From: Deltaproteobacteria bacterium
GTDB lineage: Bacteria > Myxococcota > Myxococcia > Myxococcales > 40CM-4-68-19
Direction of reading: 5' to 3'
Assembly (NCBI GenBank): GCA_025358085.1
Contig: JANYKT010000102.1
Span: 18,440-82,439, forward strand
DNA: 64,000 bases
Shown here: piece after piece, positions 36,871 through 45,101 of the stretch
Layout of the letters: each line of letters starts with the position of its first letter
Position numbering within the stretch: the first letter of the stretch is position 1
The notes under the pieces: generated by a model
The model's input: only the letters and a program-made list of their open reading frames with translations
The model's database searches: none
Told to the model about the DNA's origin: nothing
Made by a program: the position numbers and the translations under genes

Positions 36871-38178
36871 ATGAGTCAGAAGTCGCTGGGACTCCACAAG
36901 CTTCTCTTTGCCGACGAGGGCGGCCGGGTCTTCGAGCATCCGGAGCTGCTGGCGCTGGTCCGCGCGGGCGATTCGGGCGCGCTTCCCGCGGACCGGCCCG
37001 AGCCGTTGCCGCCGTTCGGGCAGCTGGCCTCGCTGCCGGGGCGGCGGCCGCTCGGGCTCGATCCAGGAACTGGCCAGATCGTCGAGCTCCGCGAGATGAA
37101 GCTGGGCTGCAAAAGCGTGAGAGTCACCGCGGTGGCGGCGGTGCTGCCTCCGGGCTGGACCCGAACGGCGCTGCCCGCGTATCGCAAGAGCGCCATCGCG
37201 CCCATCCTTCCGCAGTGGGCGTATACGGCGGCCGCCTGGGACGAAGGCCTGCAGGGCCACGTGGCCTGGGCCATGCACACCGACGCGCGGAAGCACTGGG
37301 ACCCGGCGACACACTCGACAAAGGAGCTGTCACGGCTGGTCGCAGATCGTCTCGCGCGCGAACCGCAAAATCACTTGCTGAAACAGATCGCGCGTTGCGC
37401 TCTGGAGTGGCGCTGCTTCACCGCGCAGAACACTTTCTATGGCCGCGACGAAGGCGCCATCCCCGCCAGCGTGGGCTGCAACGCGCGCTGCGTCGGCTGC
37501 ATCTCGGAGCAGCCCGAAGACGGCCCGCCCTCGTCGCACGAGCGCATGAGCGACGCTCCCGAAGCCGAGCTGATGGCGGCGCTGGGAATCCCCCACCTCC
37601 TGAACGCCTCGGGCCGCACCATGATGTCGTTCGGCCAGGGCTGCGAAGGCGAGCCGCTGACGCGCGCCACGGTGATCGCCGAAGCCATCCGCAAGATGCG
37701 CGCGGCCACCGGGCGCGGCTCCATCAACATCAACACCAACGGCTCGCTGCCGGAGAACTTGTCGCTGCTCATCGACGCCGGCCTCGACGCCTGCCGCATC
37801 AGTCTGAACAGCGCGCACGCGCCGCTCTACGAGGCGTACTACCAGCCGGTGAAGTACGGCTTTGCGGACGTCGAGGAGTCGGTGCACCTGGCGAAGCGGC
37901 GCGGGCTATACACTGCGCTCAACCTGCTCACCTTCCCGGGCATCACCGACAGCGAAATCGAAGTCGACAAGCTCTGCGCGCTGGTCGCGGCGGCTGGCGT
38001 CGATCAAGTGCAGGTGCGCAGCCTCGCCATCGACCCCGAGCAGTACCTGCCCATCGCCCAGCGGCACGGCGCGGGGGGGCGGCCCCTGGGGATGCGCGAG
38101 CTGTTCCGGCGCTTGCAGGCTGCGCGCAAGGGTCTGGTGATCGGGAACTTCGCGCGGGGGCTGAACGAGCGTGGCTAA
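36871..38178 (+). CDS. Radical SAM protein with ~200-residue N-terminal extension
   Basis: The 435-residue protein carries a radical SAM CxxxCxxC motif at Cys203, Cys207 and Cys210, so the catalytic barrel occupies the second half. INTNGSLPENL near 290 and RISLNSAHAPLYEAYY near 310 match the strand and SAM-binding regions of B12-independent radical SAM proteins. The first ~200 residues contain no Cys motif of a known auxiliary cluster. No clear C-terminal SPASM cluster is seen. Pathway unknown; no peptide substrate or maturase partner lies nearby. Divergent from ald. Confidence 0.85.
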   Translation: MSQKSLGLHKLLFADEGGRVFEHPELLALVRAGDSGALPADRPEPLPPFGQLASLPGRRPLGLDPGTGQIVELREMKLGCKSVRVTAVAAVLPPGWTRTALPAYRKSAIAPILPQWAYTAAAWDEGLQGHVAWAMHTDARKHWDPATHSTKELSRLVADRLAREPQNHLLKQIARCALEWRCFTAQNTFYGRDEGAIPASVGCNARCVGCISEQPEDGPPSSHERMSDAPEAELMAALGIPHLLNASGRTMMSFGQGCEGEPLTRATVIAEAIRKMRAATGRGSININTNGSLPENLSLLIDAGLDACRISLNSAHAPLYEAYYQPVKYGFADVEESVHLAKRRGLYTALNLLTFPGITDSEIEVDKLCALVAAAGVDQVQVRSLAIDPEQYLPIAQRHGAGGRPLGMRELFRRLQAARKGLVIGNFARGLNERG

Positions 38179-38300
38179 AAGTGGCTGCGCCGCGACATGC
38201 GTGACGCGATCCGCGCGTGATGGAGCGCACTGAATTGTGGTAGCCCCGCGGCCGCACGGTACTTTCCTTGTCGGCACACCGGTTGCGTAGTCATGGGGGC

Positions 38301-39185
38301 ATGAACTTGAGCTTTGGATTCTTCCGCCTGCTGGCCTTCCGCAGCGCGCTGGTGCTCTCGCTGTTGCCCCTGGCCGCGCTGGCAGACGACCGCGCCATCG
38401 TCATCGTGGCCGACGATGGCGGCCTTGATCGATCCACCGTGCACGCGCTGAAGTCGATCGCGACCGCCCAGCTTCGCAAGCGCGGACTCGCCGCCACCGA
38501 TCAGGAGTCGCCGGGTGCGCGTACCTTCAACTTGCGCGTCGGCGGGCGGCTCGGCGCCAAGGTCCCGCTCACGTTCGAGGAAGTGTCCGGGGACCGTCTG
38601 ATCGCCTCGGCCTCGCTCAATGCCGCGCGCATCGAAGACGCCGACGTGGTGATGGAGCGGCTGGTCAACGCGGTGCTGGATCGGCGCGCGCCCGAGAACA
38701 ACGGGACCATGGCGACAGTCACCGAGCAGGAGGGACGCAAGCTGCAGAAGAAGCAGGGCGAGCGGTTCATCCTCGTCGGCCTGCCGCTGCCGCTCTATGG
38801 CACAGGGACCGTGGGCGGCTTCTCACTCGGCTACGGCTACGAGGCCGACGTCTGGCGCATCGAAGTCTTCGGCGAATACACCTACCGCGGCGGTGTTGGC
38901 GCGGGCTTGCTCGGATTCGGCGCCGACTACATCCCGTTCACCAGCGAGTTCTCCCCGTACGTCGGCGGCGGCGTCGGCTACGGCGGCGCGACCGGCTACA
39001 CCAGCACCAGCAACAGCTCGAGCAACTCGGGACTCGCCTTCAAAGTCGATGCCGGGCTGGAAGCCTTCCGGCTCTACGGCATTCGCGTGCTGGCAGGGCT
39101 CGATCTTTTGATCCCGCTCAGCTCGAGCAACGGCGTCGGGGCAAAGTCTGTCTACCCGATTGGACATCTCCGCTTTGCTTTCTAG
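38301..39185 (+). CDS. Exported beta-barrel-like protein
   Basis: From ATG 38301 (preceded by GGGGG) the protein is 294 residues. It has a signal peptide ending near LAALADDRA, a ~120-residue periplasmic-type domain (~27-145, TAQLRKRG and FEEVSGDRLIASASL, which resembles small assembly or binding domains), and a C-terminal Gly-rich region (~155-294) of alternating hydrophobic/aromatic strands ending HLRFAF, suggesting an outer-membrane barrel. A Ser/Thr/Asn-rich loop (TSTSNSSSNS) separates strands. Family unknown. The gene is convergent with the 200-residue barrel at 39253. Confidence 0.75.
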   Translation: MNLSFGFFRLLAFRSALVLSLLPLAALADDRAIVIVADDGGLDRSTVHALKSIATAQLRKRGLAATDQESPGARTFNLRVGGRLGAKVPLTFEEVSGDRLIASASLNAARIEDADVVMERLVNAVLDRRAPENNGTMATVTEQEGRKLQKKQGERFILVGLPLPLYGTGTVGGFSLGYGYEADVWRIEVFGEYTYRGGVGAGLLGFGADYIPFTSEFSPYVGGGVGYGGATGYTSTSNSSSNSGLAFKVDAGLEAFRLYGIRVLAGLDLLIPLSSSNGVGAKSVYPIGHLRFAF

Positions 39186-39189
39186 ATAG

Positions 39190-39224
39190 AAAAAAGGGGA
39201 CCCGGAGCAGTCGCTCCAGGCCCC
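39190..39224 (-). terminator. Intrinsic terminator for the 39253 barrel gene
   Basis: Reading the minus strand, GGGG (39221-39224), a mid-stem of GGAGC/GCTCC with a 4-nt loop, and CCCC (39196-39199) form a hairpin directly followed by TTTTTT (39190-39195). It lies just past the stop of the minus-strand barrel gene and between convergent genes. Good match to a Rho-independent terminator. Confidence 0.75.
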
Positions 39225-39252
39225 CGCGATTCAAGCGAGACTGCGTGAGCGC

Positions 39253-39855
39253 CTAGCGGAAGCTGGCGCCGAGGTCGAGGCTGACCGCGTAGAAGTCCGC
39301 GTTACCTCCCTTGTCGATCGAAGCGGTGCCGTTCGACGCGCTGCTGCCCGTGTAGATGTGGTTGAACAGGTAGTTGTACTGGAAGCGCCCGCCAACCTTG
39401 AACGCGCCGATGTTCGCCTCGAGGCCGCCGCCGAAGGGGATGGTCGAGGTGGTGGTGCTGGTCAGCGAACTGAGGCTGGTGGAGTCGCCCGGGGCGTCGA
39501 AGTGGGTCAGCCCATAGCCGCCGAAGACGTACGGGGTGACCACGCCCGGAAGCACGTTGACGCGGAGGTCGGCATAGCCGCCATTGGTGCGCAGCGTGCC
39601 GACGTTGTGGCCGGCGTTGAATGACTGGCTGACGTTGTTCTGCGAGCCCAGGTAGCCGATCTCCACGCCGACGATGGGCGTCGGCATGATGCCCAGGCGC
39701 GCTCCGTAGTTGCCGCCGAGGTCGGTGCCGCTGGACAGGCCTTGGTTGTAATGGGTGGCGCCCCCCTCGAGAACCACCGAAAACTCGCTGTCGGCCCTGG
39801 CCGCGAGAGGCGCGAGAAGCAAAGCTGCTGCGAAGCCTGCGAAGAGTTTATTCAT
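39253..39855 (-). CDS. Outer-membrane beta-barrel protein
   Basis: This 200-residue protein has a clear signal peptide (KLFAGFAAALLLAPLAARA) and a mature part made of eight or so Gly/aromatic-rich amphipathic strands ending in SLDLGASFR, typical of a small OmpA/OmpW-size barrel. A long Ser/Thr-rich loop (SLSSLTSTTTSTI, ~127-139) is probably extracellular. GGGAGG lies ~9 nt before the ATG. No function beyond a barrel can be read. It ends in a good intrinsic terminator. Confidence 0.85.
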   Translation of the reverse strand: MNKLFAGFAAALLLAPLAARADSEFSVVLEGGATHYNQGLSSGTDLGGNYGARLGIMPTPIVGVEIGYLGSQNNVSQSFNAGHNVGTLRTNGGYADLRVNVLPGVVTPYVFGGYGLTHFDAPGDSTSLSSLTSTTTSTIPFGGGLEANIGAFKVGGRFQYNYLFNHIYTGSSASNGTASIDKGGNADFYAVSLDLGASFR

Positions 39856-39954
39856 AGTGACTTCCTCCCTTGGTGTGAGTGCGTCCGGTGATAAGAACGG
39901 TAGGTCGGTCAGAGGCAGTTGGCCTGCTCGGCAGGCCGGGGGGCAGGAGTGAGC

Positions 39955-41193
39955 GTGGTGAAATTAGAGCTGCAGAAAGATCTGGCGCGGCACCTGCGCG
40001 GCGGGCACCCGTGGGTGTACTCGCGCGCCATCGAAAAGCCGCCGCAGAAGCTGGAAGCGGGCGAGATCGTCGACGTGGTCGAGCGCGGGAAGTTCGTCGC
40101 GCGCGGCTACTACGATCCGCATAGCGCCATCGCCGTCCGGGTGCTGACGCGGGACCCGGCCGACGCCATCGGTGCGAACTTCTGGCGGCGACGCATCGCC
40201 AAGGCCATTGCGCTGCGCCGCGCTTACGTGCCGTTCGACGGCGACACCACCTGCGTCCGCCTGGTGCATGGCGAAGGCGACGGGTTGCCGGGCGTGGTGA
40301 TCGACCTGTACGGCAAGTTCGCGGTGCTCAAGCTGTACAGCGCAGGCCTCGCTCCCCACCGCTCGTTCATCCTCGATGCACTGCGGGGCGAAGTGGCGCT
40401 CGACGGCATCTATGGCCGAGACCAGGAGTCCGCTGTCAGCCTGGCTGGCGGTGGCTCAAGCTCGGGCGAGGACGACAGCTCCGATGACGACGAGCGGCCA
40501 TCGAAAGGACAGCTTCTCTGGGGCCAGGAACCGCCCGATCCCATCGTGGTGAAGGAGCACGGCGTGCAGCTCGCCGTCGACGTGCGACGCGGGCAGAAGA
40601 CCGGATTCTTCCTCGACCAGCGCGACAACCGGCTCGCGCTGCGCAAGTACGCCAAGGGCCGCGGGCGCGCGGTCAACTGCTTCTCGTACACCGGCGGCTT
40701 CTCGCTGCAGGCCGCGCTGGGCGGCGCGCGGGAGGTGATCTCGATCGACCGCGACGCCTCGGCGCTTTCGCTCGCGCGGAAGAACTTCGAGCTCAACGGG
40801 CTCGACCCGGCGAAGCATGGTTTCGTCGCCGCGGATGTGCTCGAGTGGCTCTCGGATCGCAAGGATGAAAAGACCCGCTTCGACCTCATCGTTCTCGATC
40901 CGCCCGCGTATGCGAAGACGCAGAAGGCCGTGCCCGCCGCCATCGACGGATACGCTTCGCTGCACCGGGCCGCGCTAAATGTCCTGGCGCCGGGCGGCAT
41001 CCTTGCTACCGCGTCGTGCTCGGCGCGCGTGTCGCCCGAGGAGTTTCTTGGCGCGGTCCGCGAGGCGGCAGGGAAGACGCACGCGGATCTCCAGCTGCTC
41101 GAGGAGCGTCGCCAGCCCGTCGATCACCCGATGCAGTTGGCCTTTCCCGAGGGGCGCTACCTGAAGTTCTTCGTTTTCCGCCGGGGGGACTGA
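39955..41193 (+). CDS. RlmI-like SAM-dependent rRNA methyltransferase
   Basis: The ~412-residue protein has an N-terminal PUA domain (~1-80, HPWVYSRAIEKPP), a middle domain, and a C-terminal Rossmann methyltransferase (~205-410: NCFSYTGGFSLQAA for SAM binding, DRDASALSLARKNFELNG and VLDPPAYAK as the catalytic DPPxF/Y-type loop). RlmI methylates C1962 of 23S rRNA and this is the closest family. Unusual is an acidic Ser/Asp-rich insert near 165-185 (GEDDSSDDDE). The GTG at 39955 has AGGAG 5 nt upstream; the GTG at 39949 overlaps that site. Confidence 0.85.
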   Translation: MVKLELQKDLARHLRGGHPWVYSRAIEKPPQKLEAGEIVDVVERGKFVARGYYDPHSAIAVRVLTRDPADAIGANFWRRRIAKAIALRRAYVPFDGDTTCVRLVHGEGDGLPGVVIDLYGKFAVLKLYSAGLAPHRSFILDALRGEVALDGIYGRDQESAVSLAGGGSSSGEDDSSDDDERPSKGQLLWGQEPPDPIVVKEHGVQLAVDVRRGQKTGFFLDQRDNRLALRKYAKGRGRAVNCFSYTGGFSLQAALGGAREVISIDRDASALSLARKNFELNGLDPAKHGFVAADVLEWLSDRKDEKTRFDLIVLDPPAYAKTQKAVPAAIDGYASLHRAALNVLAPGGILATASCSARVSPEEFLGAVREAAGKTHADLQLLEERRQPVDHPMQLAFPEGRYLKFFVFRRGD

Positions 41194-41211
41194 TTGGCAA
41201 GGGGTCCTTAG

Positions 41212-41988
41212 GTGGTGACAGCCGGGCAGTACCTCGAGCGCGCGGTGACGGTATCGAGTGGCGAGGTCTCGCTCGATGCGCTTTATCACCGCGGCCTGGT
41301 CGACCCGCCGTGCGTGATCGCCTCGCCCCATCCGGCGCTGGGCGGCAGCATGACCGCACCGGTGATCGCCGAGCTCGCCTGGGCGTTGACGCGCGCGGGG
41401 CACGCAACCTTGCGCTTTGACTATCGCGGCGTGGGCGCGTCGCAGGGGCAGACGCGGCACGCGCCGGGCTCGCTGCAAATCTCCGCGCTCGACGACGAGC
41501 TTGCGGACTTCTTCGCCGCCACCGATCAGCTGCGCGCCACCGCGAGCGCAACGGCCGGTGCGGGGCCGTGCGCGGGCCTCTGCGCGGTCGGGTACTCTTT
41601 CGGCGCGGCGGTGGTGATGGCGGCCGCGGAGGACCCGCGCCTCTCGCGGATCATCCTGATCGCGCCGCCCACCGCGCTGGCCGACTTCTCCGCGCTGCGC
41701 ACGCTGACCAAGCCCGCGCTGGTGGTCTGTGCGCACCACGATCCACTCTGCGATCGGGCCCTGTTGCAGCCTGGCCCGCAGGGGGCGCTCGAGATCATCC
41801 CGCACTCGGACCCGTCCTTCCGCCGCGGCCTGACGCAGCTGGGCAAGCTGTGTGCGGACTGGCTGCGGAGCGGAGGCCCCGGATCGGCAGTGCGGGTATT
41901 TGAAGGCAGAGAAGAAGAGCCAAGCACGATCCGCGAACTGACGTTGGATCCGGGGGACGACGCGCCGCTCGAGCTTGACACCGACTAG
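41212..41988 (+). CDS. Alpha/beta hydrolase
   Basis: This 258-residue protein from a GTG start shows the alpha/beta-hydrolase core: HPALGGSM near 40, FDYRGVGAS near 68 (oxyanion region and strand), nucleophile Ser in GYSFGAA near 125, and an Asp in HHDPLCD near 180. The last ~35 residues are acidic and non-conserved. Family members of this type include esterases and acyl-transferring enzymes; no substrate can be read. It follows the RlmI-like gene by 18 nt. Confidence 0.82.
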   Translation: MVTAGQYLERAVTVSSGEVSLDALYHRGLVDPPCVIASPHPALGGSMTAPVIAELAWALTRAGHATLRFDYRGVGASQGQTRHAPGSLQISALDDELADFFAATDQLRATASATAGAGPCAGLCAVGYSFGAAVVMAAAEDPRLSRIILIAPPTALADFSALRTLTKPALVVCAHHDPLCDRALLQPGPQGALEIIPHSDPSFRRGLTQLGKLCADWLRSGGPGSAVRVFEGREEEPSTIRELTLDPGDDAPLELDTD

Positions 41989-42093
41989 GAAGATCGTCTG
42001 GCCTCACCGCTCGTTCTGCTCTGAAATAGGCGCTGCGCCCCTCGCGTATGTCAGGGGAGGGCGCTATGCTTTGCATGCTTGGGGGACCGTCTG

Positions 42094-43887
42094 ATGGCAG
42101 GCACTCTTTCGACGCGGCCCGCAGCCGGTGAGCGCTTGTTCGCCTTTGCCGGCGCAACGCTCCTGGCGCTGTTCTTCGGCGCCGCCGGATGCGGCCGCGC
42201 GCCGCTGCCTGCGTCGCCGGATCCAGCCGATGTAGTGCCTGGGCTCATCGACGTTGAGTGGCGGGGGAGCGCGCCGGAGCACAGGGCGCTGGCTGCGAAG
42301 CTTGGCGCCATCGTCGACGATGAGTTGATCGACGAGTCACCCTGGGAAAGCGATGAGCGCATCGAGCTGCGCGTCGACCCGCGGCAGGAGGAACATGACC
42401 TGGCTGCGCTGCGCGAGAGCGCGAGCGTGATCTTCGCCGAGCCAGTCACGCGGGTCCAGGCGCTCTGGCTCCCCGACGATCCGGACTTTTCGAAACAGTG
42501 GCACCTGAAGGCGGCCGGCGCGTCCGCGGCCTGGGACTCGGCGCGCGGAGAGGGCGTGACGGTGGCGGTCATCGACACCGGAATTTATCCAGTAGACGAT
42601 CTCGACGCGAGCCGCATCGTCGCCGGCTTCAACTTCATTGCGCACTCAGCCGACGCGCGCGATGACCACGGCCACGGAACTCACGTCGCAGGCACCATCG
42701 CGCAGAGCACCGGCAACGGGAAGGGCGTTGCTGGCATGGCGCCACTCGCGCGGTTGATGCCGGTCAAGGTCTTGAGCGCTTTCGGCGGAGGCACCTCGGC
42801 GGGCATCGCCGATGGCATCCGTTTCGCGGTCGACCACGGCGCCCGTGTGCTCAACCTCTCGCTCGGCGGCGGCGGTCGCTCCATCGACATGGAGCGTGCC
42901 GTTGCTTACGCCAAACGCAAGGGCGCGGTCGTCATCTGCGCCGCTGGCAATTCGGGTTCACGCGGCGTCTCTTTCCCTGCCGCCTATCCAGGCGCATTCG
43001 CAGTCAGCGCGGTGGGGCCCACGGCGAAGCCGGCGCCCTATACGTCGTTCGGGCCGGAGGTCGCCATTGCGGCGCCGGGCGGCGACAAGTCGCAGGGAGA
43101 AGAGGGCGGCGTGCTGCAGGAGACGCTCGCGGAAGGGTCTGCTAGCCAAAGCGCGTACCGCTGGTTTCAGGGAACCAGCATGGCAACACCGCATGTGGCG
43201 GGCGCTGCGGCGCTGCTCGAATCGCTGGGCGTCAGCGATCCCGACGCGGTCGAACGCCTGATCACGGGCAACGCGCGGGCTCCCGAGGTGAGCGACCCGG
43301 AGAAGTACGGCAAAGGTCTCCTCGACGCAGCGGCCGCGGTGCGAGACGCGACGGTCTGGTGGGGCGCCTTCCGCTTCGCGCTGGCACTGCTCGGTGCTGT
43401 CGTAGCGCTGAAGCACGCACGTCGTCTGAGGCAGCTTTCATCGGCCGATGCGCCCGGCCCTGCCTTCTGGGGCGGCCTCGCATTGGGCGCCGGCGCGCTC
43501 ACCATGCTGGCGCCGCTCGGTCTCGCGCGCATCCAGGTGTTCTCGTTCCTGGCGCTGCCTCCTGCGGGAATGGCTGCGCATTGGCTCGGCCTTCCCGGGA
43601 CCTCTACGCTGGCCACGGCCGCGGCCTACGCCGGCTGGAGTCCCTTGCTTCCTCTCCTCTTCGCGCTACCGGCACGGCTGGCCAAGAAGCCCATGAGCCA
43701 ACCTTTCGGCGCCTTCGCGGCGGGGCTCGCGTTCGGCTGGGCGGGTCTCCTGCTGCAAGCCGCGCTCTGGAGATCGGTCTTGCTGCCCTGGCTGCCGTCG
43801 CTGTTGACGCCGGCCTTTCTTGTCGGCGGCGCAGTCATCGCCTGGTCAGCCGGCCGCGGGCTGCTGTCCCGGGAGGCGCTGCGATGA
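42094..43887 (+). CDS. Subtilisin-like (S8) lipoprotein protease with C-terminal membrane domain
   Basis: The ATG at 42094 (GGGGGA upstream) gives 597 residues. A lipobox ends at Cys33 (GAAGC), so it is likely lipid-anchored. A propeptide-like region (~45-135) precedes the S8 domain: catalytic Asp161 (VIDTG), His194 (HGTHVAG) and Ser362 (GTSMATPHVAG), with LNLSLGGG and AAGNSGS in between. Residues ~420-590 contain five or six hydrophobic segments, so the protease is followed by a polytopic membrane domain, an unusual layout. Its stop overlaps the next start (ATGA). Substrate unknown. Confidence 0.92.
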   Translation: MAGTLSTRPAAGERLFAFAGATLLALFFGAAGCGRAPLPASPDPADVVPGLIDVEWRGSAPEHRALAAKLGAIVDDELIDESPWESDERIELRVDPRQEEHDLAALRESASVIFAEPVTRVQALWLPDDPDFSKQWHLKAAGASAAWDSARGEGVTVAVIDTGIYPVDDLDASRIVAGFNFIAHSADARDDHGHGTHVAGTIAQSTGNGKGVAGMAPLARLMPVKVLSAFGGGTSAGIADGIRFAVDHGARVLNLSLGGGGRSIDMERAVAYAKRKGAVVICAAGNSGSRGVSFPAAYPGAFAVSAVGPTAKPAPYTSFGPEVAIAAPGGDKSQGEEGGVLQETLAEGSASQSAYRWFQGTSMATPHVAGAAALLESLGVSDPDAVERLITGNARAPEVSDPEKYGKGLLDAAAAVRDATVWWGAFRFALALLGAVVALKHARRLRQLSSADAPGPAFWGGLALGAGALTMLAPLGLARIQVFSFLALPPAGMAAHWLGLPGTSTLATAAAYAGWSPLLPLLFALPARLAKKPMSQPFGAFAAGLAFGWAGLLLQAALWRSVLLPWLPSLLTPAFLVGGAVIAWSAGRGLLSREALR

Positions 43888-44099
43888 AGCTCACCGGAAC
43901 GGTCCAGCACAGTGACCTTGAAGGCGGGACCTGGCAGCTCATCACCGACGATGGCCGCCGCACCACGCTCCTCGGCGCGAGGTCCGAACTCAAGGCCGCG
44001 CTGGGAGCGCGCGTCGAAGTCGAGGGCAACCTGGACGAAGGCTTCGGCATCGCAATGGCTGGGCCACAGCTGCAAGTCCGGAAGGTCAAGAAGCTGTGA
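43884..44099 (+). CDS. Small beta-rich hypothetical protein (DUF5818-like?)
   Basis: The 71-residue protein overlaps the S8 protease stop (ATGA), so the two are translated together. The pattern TGTVQHSDLEGGTWQLITDDGRRTTL, then VEVEGNLDEGFGI, suggests one small OB-like or beta-barrel domain, resembling the DUF5818 type in my memory, which I cannot check. No signal or Cys. It may be a soluble partner of the protease. Confidence 0.7.
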   Translation: MKLTGTVQHSDLEGGTWQLITDDGRRTTLLGARSELKAALGARVEVEGNLDEGFGIAMAGPQLQVRKVKKL

Positions 44100-44144
44100 T
44101 CCGGCGCGGCCGGTCCAACTGCGCTGCATCGGCGACACTTGCTT

Positions 44145-45035
44145 CTAGTGGTGCCTGAGAAGCTGGAGCGCGCCCAGCACCGCAGAGACGGCCCAGACGG
44201 CTGAGAGGGCCCACGCCCAGCGCTGGCGGCCCGAGGCCTCTTTCTCGACCAGAGGCTCCTCGCGCCGCGGCCAAAGCACCCGCGCGGCCAGCACAACAAA
44301 GGCGATGAGCAGCACAAAGCCGAGCAGCAGCACCCAGCGAGGGGGCGGCGAATCGGGGTCCTCGAACCCCATCATGAAGGCCGCACCCGCGATGCCGTTG
44401 TTCACCGCGTGGGCCACCACCGAAGGCCAGAGCGATCCCGTCCAGACGCGCAACAGCGCCAGCATCACACCGATCTCGAGCAGGCCGATGAAGCCCACCG
44501 GGTCCAGGTGCAGGGCCGAAAAGAGCACGCCAGACACCAGCACCGCGAGCAGCGGGCCGAAGCTGCGCCGGAGAGCGGGGAGCGCGAACCCGCGGAAAAA
44601 GAGCTCCTCCCCCAGCGGCGCAGCGATGGCGACCGTGAGGATCATCGGCATGGCCTGCCCGGCGAAGACACCGTCCAGCATTCGCTGCTTGGCGTCGAAA
44701 TCAGCCACCAGCTTCGCCGGCAGTCCTTCGTGGGCGAGAAAGGTCAGCAGCGACACGATGGGTTGATTCATTGCGGCGACTGCGACGGCGACCAGGAGCT
44801 GCCACGCGGTCGGCGCGCCCAGCCCCAGGTAGGGCCCGAGCCGCAGTCCTGCAAACCAGATGACAGCGACCGCCGGCAGCGCGATGGCGAGCGCCTCGGT
44901 GAGCCAGAGCCCGGCCACGATGTTGTGCTGTTGCACCGGGACGCCGATGACGATGAAGCCAAGCAGCAGCGCGCCGTAGGCGAGGAAGGCGCTGCCGGCG
45001 CCGAGACGACGTTCGGTCATGGGCCCGGTTTCCAT
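44145..45035 (-). CDS. CPBP-family intramembrane metalloprotease
   Basis: This 296-residue membrane protein has about eight hydrophobic segments. Motif 1 is EELFFRG (Glu-Glu and Arg, ~161-167), motif 2 is FSALH (~192-196), and motif 3 is AHAVNNG near 230; together they define the CPBP (CAAX/bacteriocin-processing) family of Rce1-like glutamate intramembrane proteases or putative immunity proteins. No bacteriocin gene lies nearby. The start could be the Met six codons later. The gene lies on the minus strand, divergent from the lipoprotein at 45102. Confidence 0.85.
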   Translation of the reverse strand: METGPMTERRLGAGSAFLAYGALLLGFIVIGVPVQQHNIVAGLWLTEALAIALPAVAVIWFAGLRLGPYLGLGAPTAWQLLVAVAVAAMNQPIVSLLTFLAHEGLPAKLVADFDAKQRMLDGVFAGQAMPMILTVAIAAPLGEELFFRGFALPALRRSFGPLLAVLVSGVLFSALHLDPVGFIGLLEIGVMLALLRVWTGSLWPSVVAHAVNNGIAGAAFMMGFEDPDSPPPRWVLLLGFVLLIAFVVLAARVLWPRREEPLVEKEASGRQRWAWALSAVWAVSAVLGALQLLRHH

Positions 45036-45101
45036 AGCACGGGCCTTGCAGCGTCAACTGTCCGATTTCAGCAGGCAGAGGCCGCAGGTAGGGTCGCGGC
45101 C

